Assembly (NCBI GenBank): GCA_963920705.1
Contig: OY987233.1
Coordinates: forward strand, 3,090,001 to 3,154,000
Direction of reading: 5' to 3'
From: Odiellus spinosus
Lineage: Eukaryota; Arthropoda; Arachnida; Opiliones; Phalangiidae
Length of the DNA stretch: 64,000 nt
Shown: positions 1 through 11,300 of the stretch, piece by piece
Position numbering within the stretch: position 1 is the first letter of the stretch
Layout: each line of letters begins with the position of its first letter
Made by a program: the position numbers and the translations under genes
The notes under the pieces: model-generated
What the model was told of the DNA's origin: nothing
Seen by the model: the letters and a program-made list of their open reading frames with translations, nothing else
Database searches by the model: none

Positions 1-400
1 CATTGTAAGCAACTATACATTAACAATTATTTAAACAGCAGATTCTAATGTATTTCAGTCTTAAATTCGATATATGTTTAATTTGCGGCCTTGAAAAATT
101 TATGTACACGCAAAATTTAACTTTTTTTGTAACTTAAGAGCGGATGACATTAAGTAGATTGTCTAATATTCGATTAGAAGTTATCAACATAACGAAATAT
201 CAAATTACATTACAGTGAAATTAAAGAATATTTTCCTAAAGAGTGTGATTTATTTCGGAATAAACCGAGTTGGGACGAAGACCTATGAGAAAAACAAGGT
301 ATAGAACTTTTCTATTATTTTAGGAAGATTTGGCTAATTTTATTGTAATACAACTTCAGTACCTTAAAATCGTTATAATTTGAACTTTTATTCTTTCAGA

Positions 401-3400
401 ATGAATATTTTTGGGATTTTAGCTTTGTTCGTTATTTTGGTAATTATAATTTTTTTGTAATTTAGTCAGGTGTACTTTGGATTTATTGAGAATATTTAAG
501 AGCAGACAAAGCTATAGGCTGTGTGCGAGGTAAGGTTCCAATTGCGCAGTTCCCACAAGCGCAGTTTTTCATTTGCGCAGTTTTCCATTTCCGCAGGTTT
601 CCATTTGCGCTTTTTCATTTGCGCAGTGTTCATTAGCAGATTATGTTAGGTTAGGTTAGTTAATCACTCGAACTAGCCTGTCCCTCTTGTGGACTGCTCG
701 AGTGGCAAACTGCGCAACTGGAAAACTGTGCAAATGGGAACCGCGCAAAATGGGAAACCGCGCAAATGGCTACTCTCTCATTCCATCTCAAATCATCAAA
801 CCCATGCTGGTCGAAAATTACGGATTTCCATGAAACTTTTTTCTATGGTCCATTACCATAAGTAATGAAGACTCCGGAAGTTTAGCGACTTTAAATAGAA
901 AATTTTTAAAGTTATGATTTTTTAAAGTTTTTGGCCCATTTTCCAATCTTCACTTACTTGGCTCATATATTTAGTTATATTATCAACTTATATATCTTGG
1001 CCGGTATTATTTTTAAACATCTGAACTTGGTTAACCCTAGCTAAAAACGTGTCCCGAGTCTGAATTTGAAATCCGTTTATCTATATACACTCAAGTTTTT
1101 GAGTTAAAAGCTAATTAGGGGGGTGGCAATTAACAATTAATGCCGAAAAAGGTCCACCTCCAATTTTAGTGAAATTTTTAGGGAATCACCTATACCAAAA
1201 GGGGATAGAAAGTAAAAAGGGCGCTACTGGACTTTGAGTCTAGAACCTGTAATATGGAGAACTACTGATCTCCCCTCTGAATTCCCAGCCCCCCTTATTG
1301 GCGTAAGATCTTTTTGTGCCGTAGCACTAAAATATGAGCGAAGAGGCCGAAAAATAGTTCTAACGCCACCCAAGAAGTACAGCGTCAAGAAGTAGTTTCT
1401 CTAGTGAATATATTTTAATAATCTACAGTTTTAAAGAAATAAATATAAAAACTTAATAACATAAACTATAATTTTAATATTTTTGTCCCAAAAATAAATA
1501 TCCTTATGGTAAATCCACTTGGGCCACGAATGGAAAAAGCTAGAATAGCCACCAGGCGCATCATCTTCATGTTTTCTAAAGTATATTAAACTGGCCATTC
1601 GTATTAATAATTAAGTTTTTCAAAGTAACTTTAGCCTCCATCAGATTTAATATATTTTTCCTTAGACCAGATTGATCAATCACACAATTAACACAATTCC
1701 TAATCACTTCCCCGAGGTCGGGACTTCCATGTTTAACCGCCTATGCAAAATGCTTCTCTGTAAACTAGCAGACGATATTAACCTTTCCGGTTCGCTACAA
1801 TCGGAGAACTACTTACGGGAGAGGAAAAAATCGATATCGTAGTGAGGACCTGTGAGGTTAGAGTCATCGTGATTGGCCAAAATATAGGGGGGAATGGGGG
1901 TAAGTATTTTGTTCTCCATATTTCAGGAACTCTGCAGGTAAAGTCTTGTAGTTTAGGGAGAGGCGCCCTTTTTACTTTCTATCCCCTTTTGCCTATACGT
2001 ATACATAGAGTGAATTTTGGTGCGCAAGTGGGAAACTGCGCAAGCGGACGCAAACCGTGTGCGATAGGAAAAATTGTTTCAATGGAGCAGATATGGCTTT
2101 AAATAGTATCTTGTAATATGGTTTTTTTAAACCGTAACGAAACAGTTTCTTAGTCAACATTTTAAAATGGAAATTCCCCGCAATACTACGTCATCACTAT
2201 GATTGCGTGGCTGTCGTTGAAAAGTCGATTCTAGCTCGTGATAAGGTTACTTTCGCGCTGTCTTTTTCCTAAAAGTACTACGAAAAGTTCTACGAATTTT
2301 TATAGTTATTTTAATGAAGTTCTAAGAATAAGTATTACAAATTGAGTCTACTTTTCAGAACTCATCACTGGTTAGCTCTGATAATAAAGACGAACAACTA
2401 TTAGAGGCCGCTACAAATGGAAACACTCAAAAGATTCAATCCTTATTGACTGAAGGTGCCAATATTAACACGGTTAACCGTTACGGAGAAACCCCTTTGT
2501 TCTTGGCGTGTAGCCACGATAATACTGAAGCCGCTTTGCTTCTAATCGAAAAGGGGGCTGACGTCAAGGTTAAAAATCAATTTGGAGGATCCGCTTTAGA
2601 ACGAGCAGTGGCCCATGATCTGTCCACAGTCGCCATTTCATTGATAAAGAATGGAGCCGACGTTAACGGCGTAGACAACGAAGGCAACGCCCCTTTATTC
2701 GTAGCTTGTAGGCAGAGGAAGGAAGGAATGGTACAACTATTACTCGCGCACGGAGCCAACCCTAATATTGCCAACTACGTTGGAAGGACGCCTCTAATGA
2801 AGGCCTCTAGTTACGGTCTTGTTGATAGCGTAAAACTTCTAATTGAAAAAGGGGCCAATATTAACGCCACAAATAGAATGAATCAAACAGCCTTACACGC
2901 AGTTGCCACGAGTAAACACGATTCAACTTCTAGGCAACAGTACGAAATTATAAAGATTCTACTGGAAAATCGTGTGGATGTTAACGCTAAGGACAATGAA
3001 GGACGAACGGCGTACGAGTTGGCCAAAGCCCTTGGTTATGGAGAAATTTCGGAAATAAAACCAAAGTATGTATTAAAGGGAGAATGAAAGGCCGAAACAA
3101 GCTATTTTTAATCGATTAAGAATGCTAAAATAATGAGAAAAACAATAATATAACTCACCAAAAATATTTCGTTATTTTATAATCAATTTCCAAAGATCCG
3201 ATGCTAAGCCTAGGCTATTCGCGGCTGTTCTTTTCGCCAATCACGAGCGAGTACGCGTATTTTTAAAATACGCGTAGTCGCTCGTGATTGGCGACTAGAT
3301 CAGACGGGAATATAAAAACAAAATAAGGCTCGTGCTCGCCTAGTTCGCCGAGCTAGGCAGCCAAGGCTTAGCATCTGCATGTTTCGGAACTTTGGAAATT

Positions 3401-4473
3401 GATTATAAAATAACGAAATATTTTTGGTGAGTTATATTATTGTTTTTCTCATTATTTTAGCATTCTTAATCGATTAAAAATAGATTGTTTCGGTCTTTTA
3501 TTCTCCCTTTAACATTTTGATATTGTTTATTTTAGTTTTTGTAGGGAATTCAATGATATCCCACGACAGGTAGCCACGAAAAGGGCTTGACGAAAATAGA
3601 CACGCGAAAAAAAACTTGAAAGTCCTCTTCTCAATTAGAGCGTGGGCCAGAAAATAGGCAGATAGGATGAGGGAAGGATTGTAATAAAGATGGTAGTTCA
3701 ATCCGTATTGAATTTAAATATAACGTATCAAATTGGAATAGACGATGGAAGTTAAATGGGATCAATTGCAATTGGTAGAACTGACGATGTATCTAGGTTG
3801 AAATTTGTAATATATCAATGAGCTAAAACATCGGAGGCCAAAAATAAGTTTAGTAAAGTGTATCGTACAATGAATTTAATTTTTTAACCTTTCCTTTGTT
3901 TCGAACGCGTAACTGTGAACAACGCAACAGCTAACACGCACTCAATCTTCCCAAGTTTAATTCAAAAACATTAGTTTCAAACCTAATTATTATTTTCGTT
4001 CTTTAAACAGGGCTCCATCGGTAATTGATCAATCCGAAATTGCTCATATGAAAGAGGATATTTCATATTTGAAGGAGAAAATACGAGAAGAAGAAGCCGG
4101 AACTAATATCGCGAAGAAGCTTAGTTCCGGTTTGTTATCTGGATTGGAAGATGCTGAAAATTTGATCAAAAAGTTTCAATCCCAATTAAGATCACTTATT
4201 AACGAAAATGACGCTCCAATTAGGCATCCGTATTCCCCTTCAGTAACGCCACATACGACCCATCACGATACGGATATTCCAAAAGGGTTCCATCCTGGGG
4301 GAACTGGTGAACCCAATTTGAATAAAGATATAGGAAATGAAGATAGATACGAATTTGATGAAAGAAATGGAGATGGTAGTAGGATGGCTATGTCTGGTAC
4401 CTCATCTAATTTCGCTCTATACTTTAGTAATTGTATCTTGTTAATCGCGATTCAAATGTTTGTTAACGCTTGA
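401..4473 (+). CDS. Ankyrin-repeat protein with predicted secretion signal and GPI-anchor-like tail
   Basis: Three exons join in frame: 401-439, 2359-3065, 4011-4473 (1209 nt, 402 aa). Exon 1 encodes a hydrophobic start (MNIFGILALFVIL), read as a signal peptide with cleavage probably after LVSS. Exon 2 holds about seven ankyrin repeats (TPLFLA, APLFVA, TPLMKA, TALHAV motifs with GADV/GANI turns). Exon 3 adds an acidic, coiled-coil-prone stretch, a Pro/His/Gly-rich spacer, then a small-residue region (MSGTSSN) and an 18-residue hydrophobic end with no polar tail, as in GPI signals. Donors are GTAATT (440) and GTATGT (3066); acceptors TTTTCAG and TAAACAG. A CAG acceptor just before the ATG suggests a 5' UTR intron. 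Ankyrin repeats are normally cytosolic, so this topology is unusual. The splice model is inference; the whole-length frame agreement supports it. Partner and function unknown. Confidence 0.72.
534..772. repeat. Palindromic element built of GCGCAGTTTTCCATTT sub-repeats
   Basis: The left half carries several copies of GCGCAGTTTTCCATTT-like words; the right half carries the inverse (AACTGCGCAACTGGAAAACT, then AAATGGGAACCGCGC). This looks like a small foldback or MITE with sub-terminal repeats. It lies in intron 1 of the ankyrin gene. A diverged GCGCAAGTGGGAAACTGCGC word recurs at about 2022-2041. Confidence 0.5.
1187..2005. mobile_element. Element with diverged inverted arms of about 100 bp
   Basis: The words CCAAAAGGGGATAGAAAGT and AAAAAGGGCGC at 1196-1234 return inverted at about 1961-2005, and the arms also share an AATATGGAGAAC block. 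It lies in intron 1 of the ankyrin gene. A compact palindrome with the same terminal word is at about 10148-10183. No coding capacity seen. Confidence 0.45.
2150..2215 (+). repeat. Dispersed repeat with CCCCGCAATACTACGTCATC core
   Basis: The word CCCCGCAATACTACGTCATC followed by ACTATG occurs here and at about 9886-9911, and inverted and diverged at about 16353-16380 and 31314-31340. At least the 9.8 kb and 31.3 kb copies share a further 100 bp or more of flank. Confidence 0.5.
3077..3508. mobile_element. MITE family B, copy 1 (TTAA flanks)
   Basis: Starts AGGGAGAATGAAAGGCCGAA and ends with its inverse TTCTCCCT. TTAA lies on both sides (3073-3076 and 3509-3512). The arms are over 150 bp. It begins 11 bp after the donor of ankyrin exon 2; an unspliced transcript would read into the terminus and stop at its TGA. 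Confidence 0.85.
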
Positions 4474-4639
4474 AATATTAATCAAAAATATTAAAGATGG
4501 TATGCAAAGATGAATTTGATTTTGATGTTTCTAATATAATCGATTTGAGTTTGATGATTTTCGAATAGACAGTTCAATTACAGTTCGTCTAATTATTCCT
4601 CTTCTTAGTCGCGATTAAAAATTATGTTATTCCTTGCGT

Positions 4640-4751
4640 CCGCTAGAGTGTCTCGAATCAGAATCTGCCTGTACATTTACCCGGACCTTTGCTGATAGTA
4701 TGAAGCTACGGGGCCTTGTTCACTTTCATGGAATAAAGTGATAGACTTTTG
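4640..4751. mobile_element. MITE family D fragment (right end)
   Basis: Contains GACCTTTGCTGATAGTATGA and ends GGAATAAAGTGATAGACTTT plus TG, the right terminus of family D; the left part is missing. It lies between the ankyrin and acyltransferase genes. I see nothing else recognisable in 4474-5353. Confidence 0.7.
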
Positions 4752-5353
4752 CTTCCGTACATTTACTTTTGGCCGTAATTAAAAGAAATATTTTCTTTTC
4801 GGTATCAAACTCCAAAAGCTCATAACACGTACATCGATCATTAACATTTGAGGAAAACTAATTAACCACCGTTTTTAAGAGTCAGCTCAGATAAATTTAA
4901 AGAGAGGGTGAAGATTCTCCTTCAGAATTGTACGAAAAATCTTAAAACTGATTTGGCGAAGGTTTTCAGCAATCGTATAGTCTGAACGGGCCTTAATACA
5001 AGCTTTGAATCGCGCTAAATCTCGTGCTTGATTAATTCCTCGCGCTAAATTGCGCGTACAACAGCGGATATTTTACGAAGAAAAAGGTAGGGTATCTTTT
5101 GATTGGTCGGAGGTTCTTCTTTTAAATCTGAATATTTCCGATTTTTTGCGCAATTTTTCGAATGTTTAAACGTAAATCAAGTCAAATTTTGAATACCAGA
5201 ATCGATAAAAAAAAAACACCTGAATTTCTTCTTCACACTCCCTTTAAAATAATTAGATTTTATCACAGAATATTACGAGATAATCACAATTTGAAGAATA
5301 TGTTAAAATATTTCAAGTAACTTTATCAAAAAAGGTTTCCTGTTTGAATCGAT

Positions 5354-8300
5354 ATGAAGTCTTTTGCTAGAATCAACGTAGTAATAGTATTAGTTTTAGG
5401 AATTTTGCCAAATGTTTTGTTGGGTCCTTCAACGATCCCGAAAGCGGAAACGGAACTTACTGCCCAAGCGGCTTTCGACAAATTACTGGAAATTGAAAGC
5501 ATTTTGCAACAAGGTTTAGATAAACTTATAAACAATGTTCTGAGGAAAGTAACCCAGTTGGTAAACATTGGTAGCAACGAAGCTCCGAGTCAAAAGTGTT
5601 TGATTGCGCTACTTAAACTTGCAGGTGGAATTAAAAAAATGAAAATCGAAGCAATAAAAAGTAAGTTTTAGCAGAAGCCGATGAAACCCTCCTTTGAAGT
5701 CTATTACTCCCGGGTCTCTGTATGGGTTAGTTTCAAAAAGCGCGATTCGTACGCCTCCTAACGGTAAATATTTTCGGAGCGGGAGTTCGTCGAGTGAATA
5801 TCTCTAGCAGCCGTGGAGATCGTCAAAAAAACGAGAAGTAGGGCCCCTCCGATCTCGTAAAATCGTGAATTTTACCCATACAGAGGCGCGCTATATGGAA
5901 CATTAGAGTAGTAGACTTCAAAGGAGGGTTTCATCGGCTTCTGGTTTCAAATATATTATCAATTAATTCGCTGAAATGATTTAGGTTAAATTACAAGTTT
6001 CTTCTAGTATGACAATCTTTGGGGTCAATATCGTCTATTAAAGGGAGAATGCAACCTAAACTTTTGATTTGTTTATCGATTCCTTATCGTTTAAATAGGC
6101 CTAATCCAAAAGTATTTACAAACAAATATTAAACTAGAAATAAATAGGCTTAGCTGGATTCATGGACATCCTGAATTTCTTCGCATTGATCGAATGTTAT
6201 TGTAAGACTCATGGAGATCTCGCCTTAACAACGGGCCTGAATTTCAGCGACCAATGAGCAAAGACTTCTAATAACAAATAACAATTGGTTGGTCGCCATC
6301 AATGCGAAGTAATTTAAATTTCTAGTTTAATATTTCTTTTTAAATTACTTTACTGGTGGATTAGGCTTATTTAAATGATAAGAAATCCGATAAAAAAAAT
6401 AGTTTATTAGGCTGCTGTTGTAGTTTGTTTTAGACAGTTTAATCCATTTGTACTCAATTAATAACTACGTCTTTATTGCCGCTTTCTCCGATGAGTTTAC
6501 AATCACTCATGACTAATATTAGTCTGGTAGGTCGAAGGTCAGCTTCTATCAGGGAGGGGGAGGTATAAATAGAACTTTAGATTGTTTATCTTTGTCTCCC
6601 TTATCTTATCTGACCTACGCCTAGCCAGACCTATACAACAGCTGCATTTTCCAAATAGTAAGCAAAAAGGCTTACTTTTGGGCCGACGTCTCAAATTATA
6701 GACCCCATTCAATAGGTAAATATATAAAAGGGAGGAGTCCTTTTTCGTAAGTTGAGCGTCGACGTCACCTGTGACGTTTCTTGTACAGAAACACGGCGCC
6801 CGCAGTCAGAATGACAAAATTCTTAAGATCTCTAGTTTTACTCTCAAGCTTAACGGCTGCTTTCTCGCGCCTGCGTTTTTTTTTACATCCGGAACTGTAG
6901 GGGATGAGTGACGTCTACAGTGACGCGGCCGCTAAACTAACAAGTTGATCAAGCCGAACTGAGCTTTTTATATATTTACCTATTCAAGAGAGCCAATAAG
7001 ATATGTCTAGGCCAACATTACTTCTATATTTATAATGCCCGATTTAATAAAACGTTCCTTTCAATAGTCTAATGCTTTTTCAACTCGATTTAACAGTCGT
7101 CGACGCGTTTGGAAAAATCTCGAGCGGTTTTTTATCTGGAACTTTGGGATGGTTTGGCAATTACGACGAATGTTTGAACGAAATAGAGTACAATTGGAAG
7201 ACAACTGACTCTGGTTCTGAACTTTCGAAAACAAGATATTGCTTAGTTGATATCAGGCCACCACTTCCTCCTAAACCAAAAAGTGTCGTTCTATTTCACA
7301 ACTTATTTTCTAAAGTGAATGTCACATTTAAAACAGAAGTATGAACTTTTGTTACTATTCGGATCTTATAATGGTCACACTTAATCGATTTGAACGGTAA
7401 AATCAAACCGATATTCAAATCGCCAAGAATCGTTTTAATAGCGTTCACGGGTTATCTTTATAAATCGATTTATCGTAGCTTCATCTATCGGTTGTTGAAA
7501 CCGTATCGGTATGAAACTGGTTCCCGAAGCAGTTTCGAGAAATCGAATCAAATCGATTCGAGTAAAAGACGGTTTCCCGTTCACACGAAACGGTTTAAAT
7601 CGATTCCAAGTCCTAATATGAACGCGGCTAATTACTTAATTGCAGTTTATGGAATATCTGATCAATATGCTATTCTTTCTTTATGACAATCCGATTCGTA
7701 TTGGAGTGTGTGTTCCACAAGCATGCTCGCAAGATGACGTTGAAATAATGGCTAAAGCGGGTAACGATAGAGATATACTTCTAAGATAGGATTTTTACTT
7801 AATTTGAATATTTTCAGCCGTAAGCAAAATACAATTTAATTCGCAAATTTATAGTTGCGAGACACGCAGGGAATTTTCATTCAGTCAGGCGCAGCTTATT
7901 GTGACGTAAGCATTCGTGTAATTATTTAGTTTAGTAATATACCGGTTTAATTGGTTGGTTTTTTCCAATTACCGTGCTATTTCGGACATTTTTAGACACG
8001 TTTTTGGTGTTTAAATTAATTTCTAAAGTTTGGTCAAATTTGAATTCGGACCGTCAACGGAGCTTGTAATGTCATAACATTAAAAGAATAGGTCGGCGTT
8101 TGATGTCCAAGGTCTTAGGCATTAAACGTCGGCCTATTCTTTTAATGTTGAGACAAGACATTACAAGCACTGCTGAAGGCTGAAATAATATGATTGGCCA
8201 GAATTTATATTTATTTTTATTCAAATTTTACCAAGAAATTAATTTAAACACCAAAAACGTGTCTAAAAATTGTAAAAAAATTCTAGAATACGTTTTTAGG

Positions 8301-11300
8301 CATGGTTCAATTTTTAGCTCCAAGTTTCCCTTTTAATCAATTTCATTTTAGTGGCGGTTTCGGAGCGCTGATGATCTTAACTGTTATATGTACACTTTGG
8401 TCATATTTTTCTCAGAGTTGTAAGTTAAAGAAAAACTCTCATAGTATGTGTTTCTTTCCGTGTTAACATATTTTATATTTTGAATATAGCGACGGTTTTC
8501 TTCAAAATCATAAAGTGTTTTTCGGTCGTCGAGAATTTTGGGCTGATATCCAGTATTGAAAGAAAAGAAAAGAAACCTTTGGATTTTCTCGATGGTTTAA
8601 GATGTTTAAGTTTGTTTTGGATTATACTAGGGCACTCTTACATGTTCAATGATCATCACGCGCTAAGTATATAAATTTAATTTAATTAGTGGCAAAATTC
8701 TAGCACTTTATTCCATAAAAATAAACAGCGCCCGTAACTTACTTAATACTATCAGCAAAGGTCGTGGTAAATGTACCGACAGATTCTGCAGGATTCGAGA
8801 CACTCTAGCGGCCGCTAGTGTAAATAGTGAACGGAGGAAGCGACACTTTGGGAGGGAAGACAATATAACAAAGCGTGGCCCGCCTAAATTCCGTCCCTCT
8901 CTCCTGTGTCAAAATATTGAGGAAGAGTCCAAATCACTCGAGCGTGACAGGGGTGATGACTTTTTTGGCTATTTTTAAGTGATGGGCTATGACGTAAAGC
9001 TGGACCTTTGCTGATATAGTATTAAGCTACGGGGCGTTGCTTACTTTTATGGAATAACGTGATAGACTTTTGTATGCCGTCTTGGGAATGATTTACTTGT
9101 GGTTAGAGCAAAAGTTTGGATATAATTGTTTCATTAACTATCATTTATTATAGATAATCCGTTAGATATGCATACGATGAGAAAATATCCCATCTTTACT
9201 ATGATTGTAAGCGCTTTTCTTGGAATTGACACATTCTTTTTCATAGGGTTTGTATTTTAAAATGTTTCCAAGATAAAAAATAAACCAACTAGAACTATTT
9301 GTTTGCATTGAAGGGAGAATGCAACTTAATTACAAGTGATTTTTTATCGATTCCTTATCTTTTAAATAGGCCTAATCCATCAATAAAAAGTTTACAATAC
9401 AAACATTAAACTAGAAATAAATTTAAAACTTACCCTGAAAATAAGCTTAGCGGGATTCATGGAGGTCCTGAATTGCGTCCGTGTAAGGTATAACGACCAA
9501 TGAGCAAAGGCCCGTCGTTCTCCACGAGACTTACGTCGCGTTCGATTGGTCGCTAAACCTTACACGCGAGGAAAACAGGACCTCCATGAATCCCACTAAG
9601 CCTATTTTCAGGTAAGTTTTAAATTTATTTCTAGTTAAATATTTGTTTGTAAATATTCTCAGTAGTGGATTAGGCCTATTTAAACAATAAGGAATCGATA
9701 AAAAAATAACTTCTTGTTAGGTTGCACTCTCCCTTTAATCATAATACGGAGAGAGAGAAACAGAAAACACACGCGCATAAGCGTCGTAATTTTTCAATGA
9801 CTTCAAATGGAAATTGAGTAGCATTTTGGAAAGATCGTTAAAAATACAAATTTTATAATAGCTATTTTCGAAATTTTTAAAATAATCCCCGCAATACTAC
9901 GTCATCACTATGGTGGCGCGATTTCGCTATTGTAAAGAGCTTACAGTTGATTTTCGCTGTATATCTTTCCCTATTGAAATAAGTGCCCGTTGCAAATAGT
10001 TCAGAACATACCAAAATATCCTTTACATTGTAATTGTATTTACAGCGCGTTCCTACTTGCCTATATCTCGGTTAAGAAATTTGATCAAAGATTATCGTTT
10101 AAACCGATTATTTCAACACTAAAACGATTCTGGAGGTAAGAATAACCAAAAGGGGATAGAAAGTACTTTCTATCCCCTTTTGAAATAACGTTTCCTAGTT
10201 ATATTTTCAATATTATACAATTGATATTGGCCGTTATCGCCGAGGGGTCCGACACTCTCTTATTCGCTGTACACCTGAGTTCAACTTTGACAGTGCATTG
10301 AATCCGAACTCTTATGAACTCTGAGTTCAGCTTTGATAGTGCAAAGAGTTCAAACATTTTGTACACCCGAGTTATCGCGGCTAATTTCTTCAAATTGTCG
10401 CTAATGGACTAAAGCGACGCTTGTGTTCAGTGGTGGTGGTTCTATGCCACATAGCTACGGTCACACTAGCATATCTTAATCGGTTCGAAACGGTAAAATC
10501 AAATTGATATTCGAATCGCCATGAATCGATTTAAGCGTCACGCGTTCACGCATTTTCTTTATAAATCGATTTATTGTAGCTTCATCTGTCGGTTGTTGAA
10601 ACCGAATCGGTATGAAACTGGTTCGCGAATCAGTTTCGAGAAATCCAATCTAATCGATTCGAGTACAGACTGTTTCATGTTCACAAGACTCTAGCGAAAC
10701 GTTTTGAAACAGTTTAAATCGATTCCAAGGCCTAGTATGAACACAGCTAAGGATTTTCCACTAGGGCGGCTTTCCGAACTCGAGACAGGCTACACAGAGG
10801 GCGAAATATCGCTGGGTCTAGGCACTGTCACGGAGGAGAGAGATAAAATTTCGGGAAGGTGTGAGAGTGGGAACGTTTGGTCGTGGCAGAAATGGAGGTT
10901 CGAGAGGAATCTCCTAAAGCTGCGTTCACACTACAGACTTCGAAACCGTTTTGTAAAGGTCAAATTATAAAATTTTGAAGTCACCTGTCTAGACCTTTGA
11001 TCAAGGAACCAAATTAATATCTTAAAAAATAGATTTGAACATCCGAAACGGTTTGAAAAGTGTCAAGTGTGAACGTATCTTAAGTGATCCGCTTATGCAG
11101 TTTTTGTGCATAGAAGAAAAGTTTTAGCCTTCTCTCAAACTTGGGTATCTCTACTTCCGGTAGCTCTCCTGTTGACACCGAATGAACTAATAGAAGTCGC
11201 TAAAAGCTGTGAAGACGAAATAATAGACTTTGAGCTTTTATAGTCTTTGCAAGACACGCACAATCGTGTTGGCAATGACTTCCGGAAGTTGAATACACCC

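Noticed and set aside
640-662. GTTAGGTTAGGTTAGTT as telomeric repeat
   Set aside because: Only about three units, no array; not evidence of a telomere.
1842-2102. 86-codon open frame in ankyrin intron 1
   Set aside because: Lies across an inverted-repeat arm; no protein features.
7390-7686. 98-codon open frame in the acyltransferase intron
   Set aside because: It runs through family E copy 1 and crosses the exon at 7646 in the wrong frame.
10704-10970. 88-codon open frame
   Set aside because: Spans the end of family E copy 2 and a short element; no domain.
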